Shown here in pieces: positions 6,338 through 7,034 of a stretch of DNA of 7,034 nt. A model generated the notes under the pieces. That model saw only the letters and a program-made list of their open reading frames with translations, did not search any database and was not told where the DNA came from. The DNA lies in assembly GCA_016931365.1 (NCBI GenBank), contig JAFGEY010000375.1:1-7034 (forward strand), in the 5' to 3' direction. The DNA is from Anaerolineae bacterium. GTDB lineage: Bacteria; Chloroflexota; Anaerolineae; JAFGEY01. How positions within the stretch are numbered: the stretch's first letter is position 1; each line of letters opens with the position of its first letter. A program made the translations under genes and the position numbers.

Positions 6338-6366
6338 GTCGCGCCATTACCGGCGCGACTTTTTTT
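6338..6366 (+). terminator. Intrinsic terminator upstream of the aminotransferase gene
   Basis: GTCGCGCC (6338-6345) and GGCGCGAC (6352-6359) form a perfect 8-bp GC-rich stem with a six-base loop, followed at once by seven T residues (6360-6366). This is a textbook rho-independent terminator. It can end the dprA-to-manC transcript, the 6195 transcript, or both. Because the aminotransferase ATG is only 27 bp further on, with no promoter seen between, it may act as an attenuator for that gene. Confidence 0.9.
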
Positions 6367-6393
6367 GCCGCCCGGCATAGAGAGGAGAGTGTC

Positions 6394-7034
6394 ATGTACA
6401 AAAAACTTTTCATCCCCGGTCCCACCCACGTGCGGGAGAAAGTCTTGCTGGCCCAGGCCGCGCCGATGATCGGCCACCGGGGCAGCGAATACTCGACGCT
6501 GCAAGCCGAGGTCACGCCCAAGCTGCAACAACTGCTCTATACCACGCAACGTGTTTTTATGTTTGCTGCCTCGTCGACGGGAGTGATGGAGGGCGCGGTG
6601 CGCCAGTGCAGCACCCGGCGCGTGCTCAACACCGTTTGCGGTGCGTTTTCGGAGCGCTGGCACGAGATCACCCGGGCCAACGGCGTCTCCTGCGACAAGG
6701 TGGAGGCGCCGATGGGCCAGGCAGTTACGCCGGCGTTGGTCGATGAGGCGCTGGCCCAAGGCGAATACGACGCCGTGACCGTCGTGCTCAACGAAACCTC
6801 GACCGGCATCGCCAACCCGGTGCGCGAGATCGCCGCGCTGATCCGCCAAAAATACCCTGATGTGGTCGTCCTCGTCGATGCAGTCAGCGGGATGGGCGGC
6901 ATCCGTATCGAATTCGACGCCTGGGACATCGATGTGTGCCTGGCCGGCGTGCAAAAATGCTTTGCTTTGCCCCCCGGCCTGACCGTGTGCGCGGTCAGCG
7001 AGCGTATGATGGCCCGCGCGCGGCAGGTGCCCAA
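6394..7034 (+). CDS. Class V aminotransferase, alanine/serine-glyoxylate type, 5' part
   Basis: A PLP enzyme of the alanine-glyoxylate / serine-glyoxylate aminotransferase group, moving an amino group between alanine or serine and a 2-oxo acid in the cytoplasm. The start is ATG 6394, with GAGGAG (6382-6387) and a 6-base spacer. The frame stays open to the window's end: 213 codons of a usual 360-390. It reads MYKKLFIPGPTHV (1-13), MIGHRGSEY (25-33), AASSTGVMEGAV (58-69, phosphate-binding loop), NETSTGIANPV (133-143), VLVDAVSGMGG (159-169, Asp162 stacking on the cofactor) and GVQKCFALPPGL (185-196), with Lys188 as the predicted Schiff-base lysine. Substrate cannot be fixed from this part. Some members of this group serve as phosphoserine or serine aminotransferases beside serA, so the gene downstream would help. 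The leader upstream suggests attenuation. Confidence 0.92.
   Translation, partial: MYKKLFIPGPTHVREKVLLAQAAPMIGHRGSEYSTLQAEVTPKLQQLLYTTQRVFMFAASSTGVMEGAVRQCSTRRVLNTVCGAFSERWHEITRANGVSCDKVEAPMGQAVTPALVDEALAQGEYDAVTVVLNETSTGIANPVREIAALIRQKYPDVVVLVDAVSGMGGIRIEFDAWDIDVCLAGVQKCFALPPGLTVCAVSERMMARARQVP

Larger units (their letters stand above)
6195..6366 (+). ncRNA. Candidate structured leader RNA or small RNA
   Basis: From the predicted start near 6195 the transcript can fold into a domain closed by CTGGTGGCG (6205-6213) and CGTCGCCAG (6301-6309): nine pairs, two of them G-U. Inside are CGAACT/AGTTCG (6224-6229 with 6234-6239) around loop ATAA, and a weaker AGGT/ACCT helix (6263-6266 with 6285-6288) enclosing GAT/ATC (6270-6272 with 6276-6278). 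A terminator hairpin ends it. GGTGGCG (6207-6213) could instead pair with CGCCATT (6342-6348), the left arm of the terminator, so a switch is conceivable. I do not recognise a known riboswitch class: no T-box, glycine, SAM, cobalamin or TPP motif is seen. A short basic reading frame overlaps the same bases. Pairings were found by eye and no folding energy was computed. Confidence 0.4.

Noticed and set aside
6283..7034. Minus-strand open frames opposite the aminotransferase gene
   Set aside because: They show no recognisable domain and lie antisense to a clear class V aminotransferase with an intact PLP site.

Overview
The window is ordinary bacterial chromosomal DNA of moderate to high GC, with all supported genes on the + strand. 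Its mix of genes (a branched-chain amino-acid type binding protein, a two-gene cytoplasmic M16 peptidase pair, a monofunctional ManC and a glyoxylate-type class V aminotransferase), together with the protein wording, is most like Chloroflexota (Anaerolineae or Caldilineae relatives). That placement is inference from memory of the families. No CRISPR, tRNA, rRNA, integrase or transposase is visible.

Region 1 (1-1167) holds the 3' end of an ABC-transporter solute-binding protein gene and a 73-residue DUF4177-like protein. It closes with a long near-perfect hairpin and T tract (1086-1167), read as an intrinsic terminator. Region 2 (1198-6155) begins with a clear sigma-70-type promoter, TTGACA-N17-TATGCT. 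It continues through dprA, an active-type M16 zinc peptidase, an overlapping zinc-site-less M16 partner, and manC. The gaps are 36 bp, a 4-bp ATGA overlap and 28 bp, so these four genes probably form one operon. Region 3 (6156-7034) holds a second candidate promoter (6160-6188), about 140 bases able to fold into a closed RNA domain or encode a small basic peptide, and a textbook intrinsic terminator (6338-6366). A class V aminotransferase gene follows, starting 27 bp after the terminator and running off the window.

The two M16 proteins look like halves of one enzyme: the first keeps HxxEH and the downstream Glu but lacks the substrate-binding Arg/Tyr pair, and the second has the reverse. DprA handles incoming single-stranded DNA and ManC makes GDP-mannose, so the operon mixes functions with no obvious shared pathway. 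The most interesting part is 6160-6393. The only visible promoter for the aminotransferase lies upstream of a strong terminator, which suggests an attenuated or riboswitch-type leader, or a separate small RNA or peptide gene. I could not match it to any riboswitch class I know.
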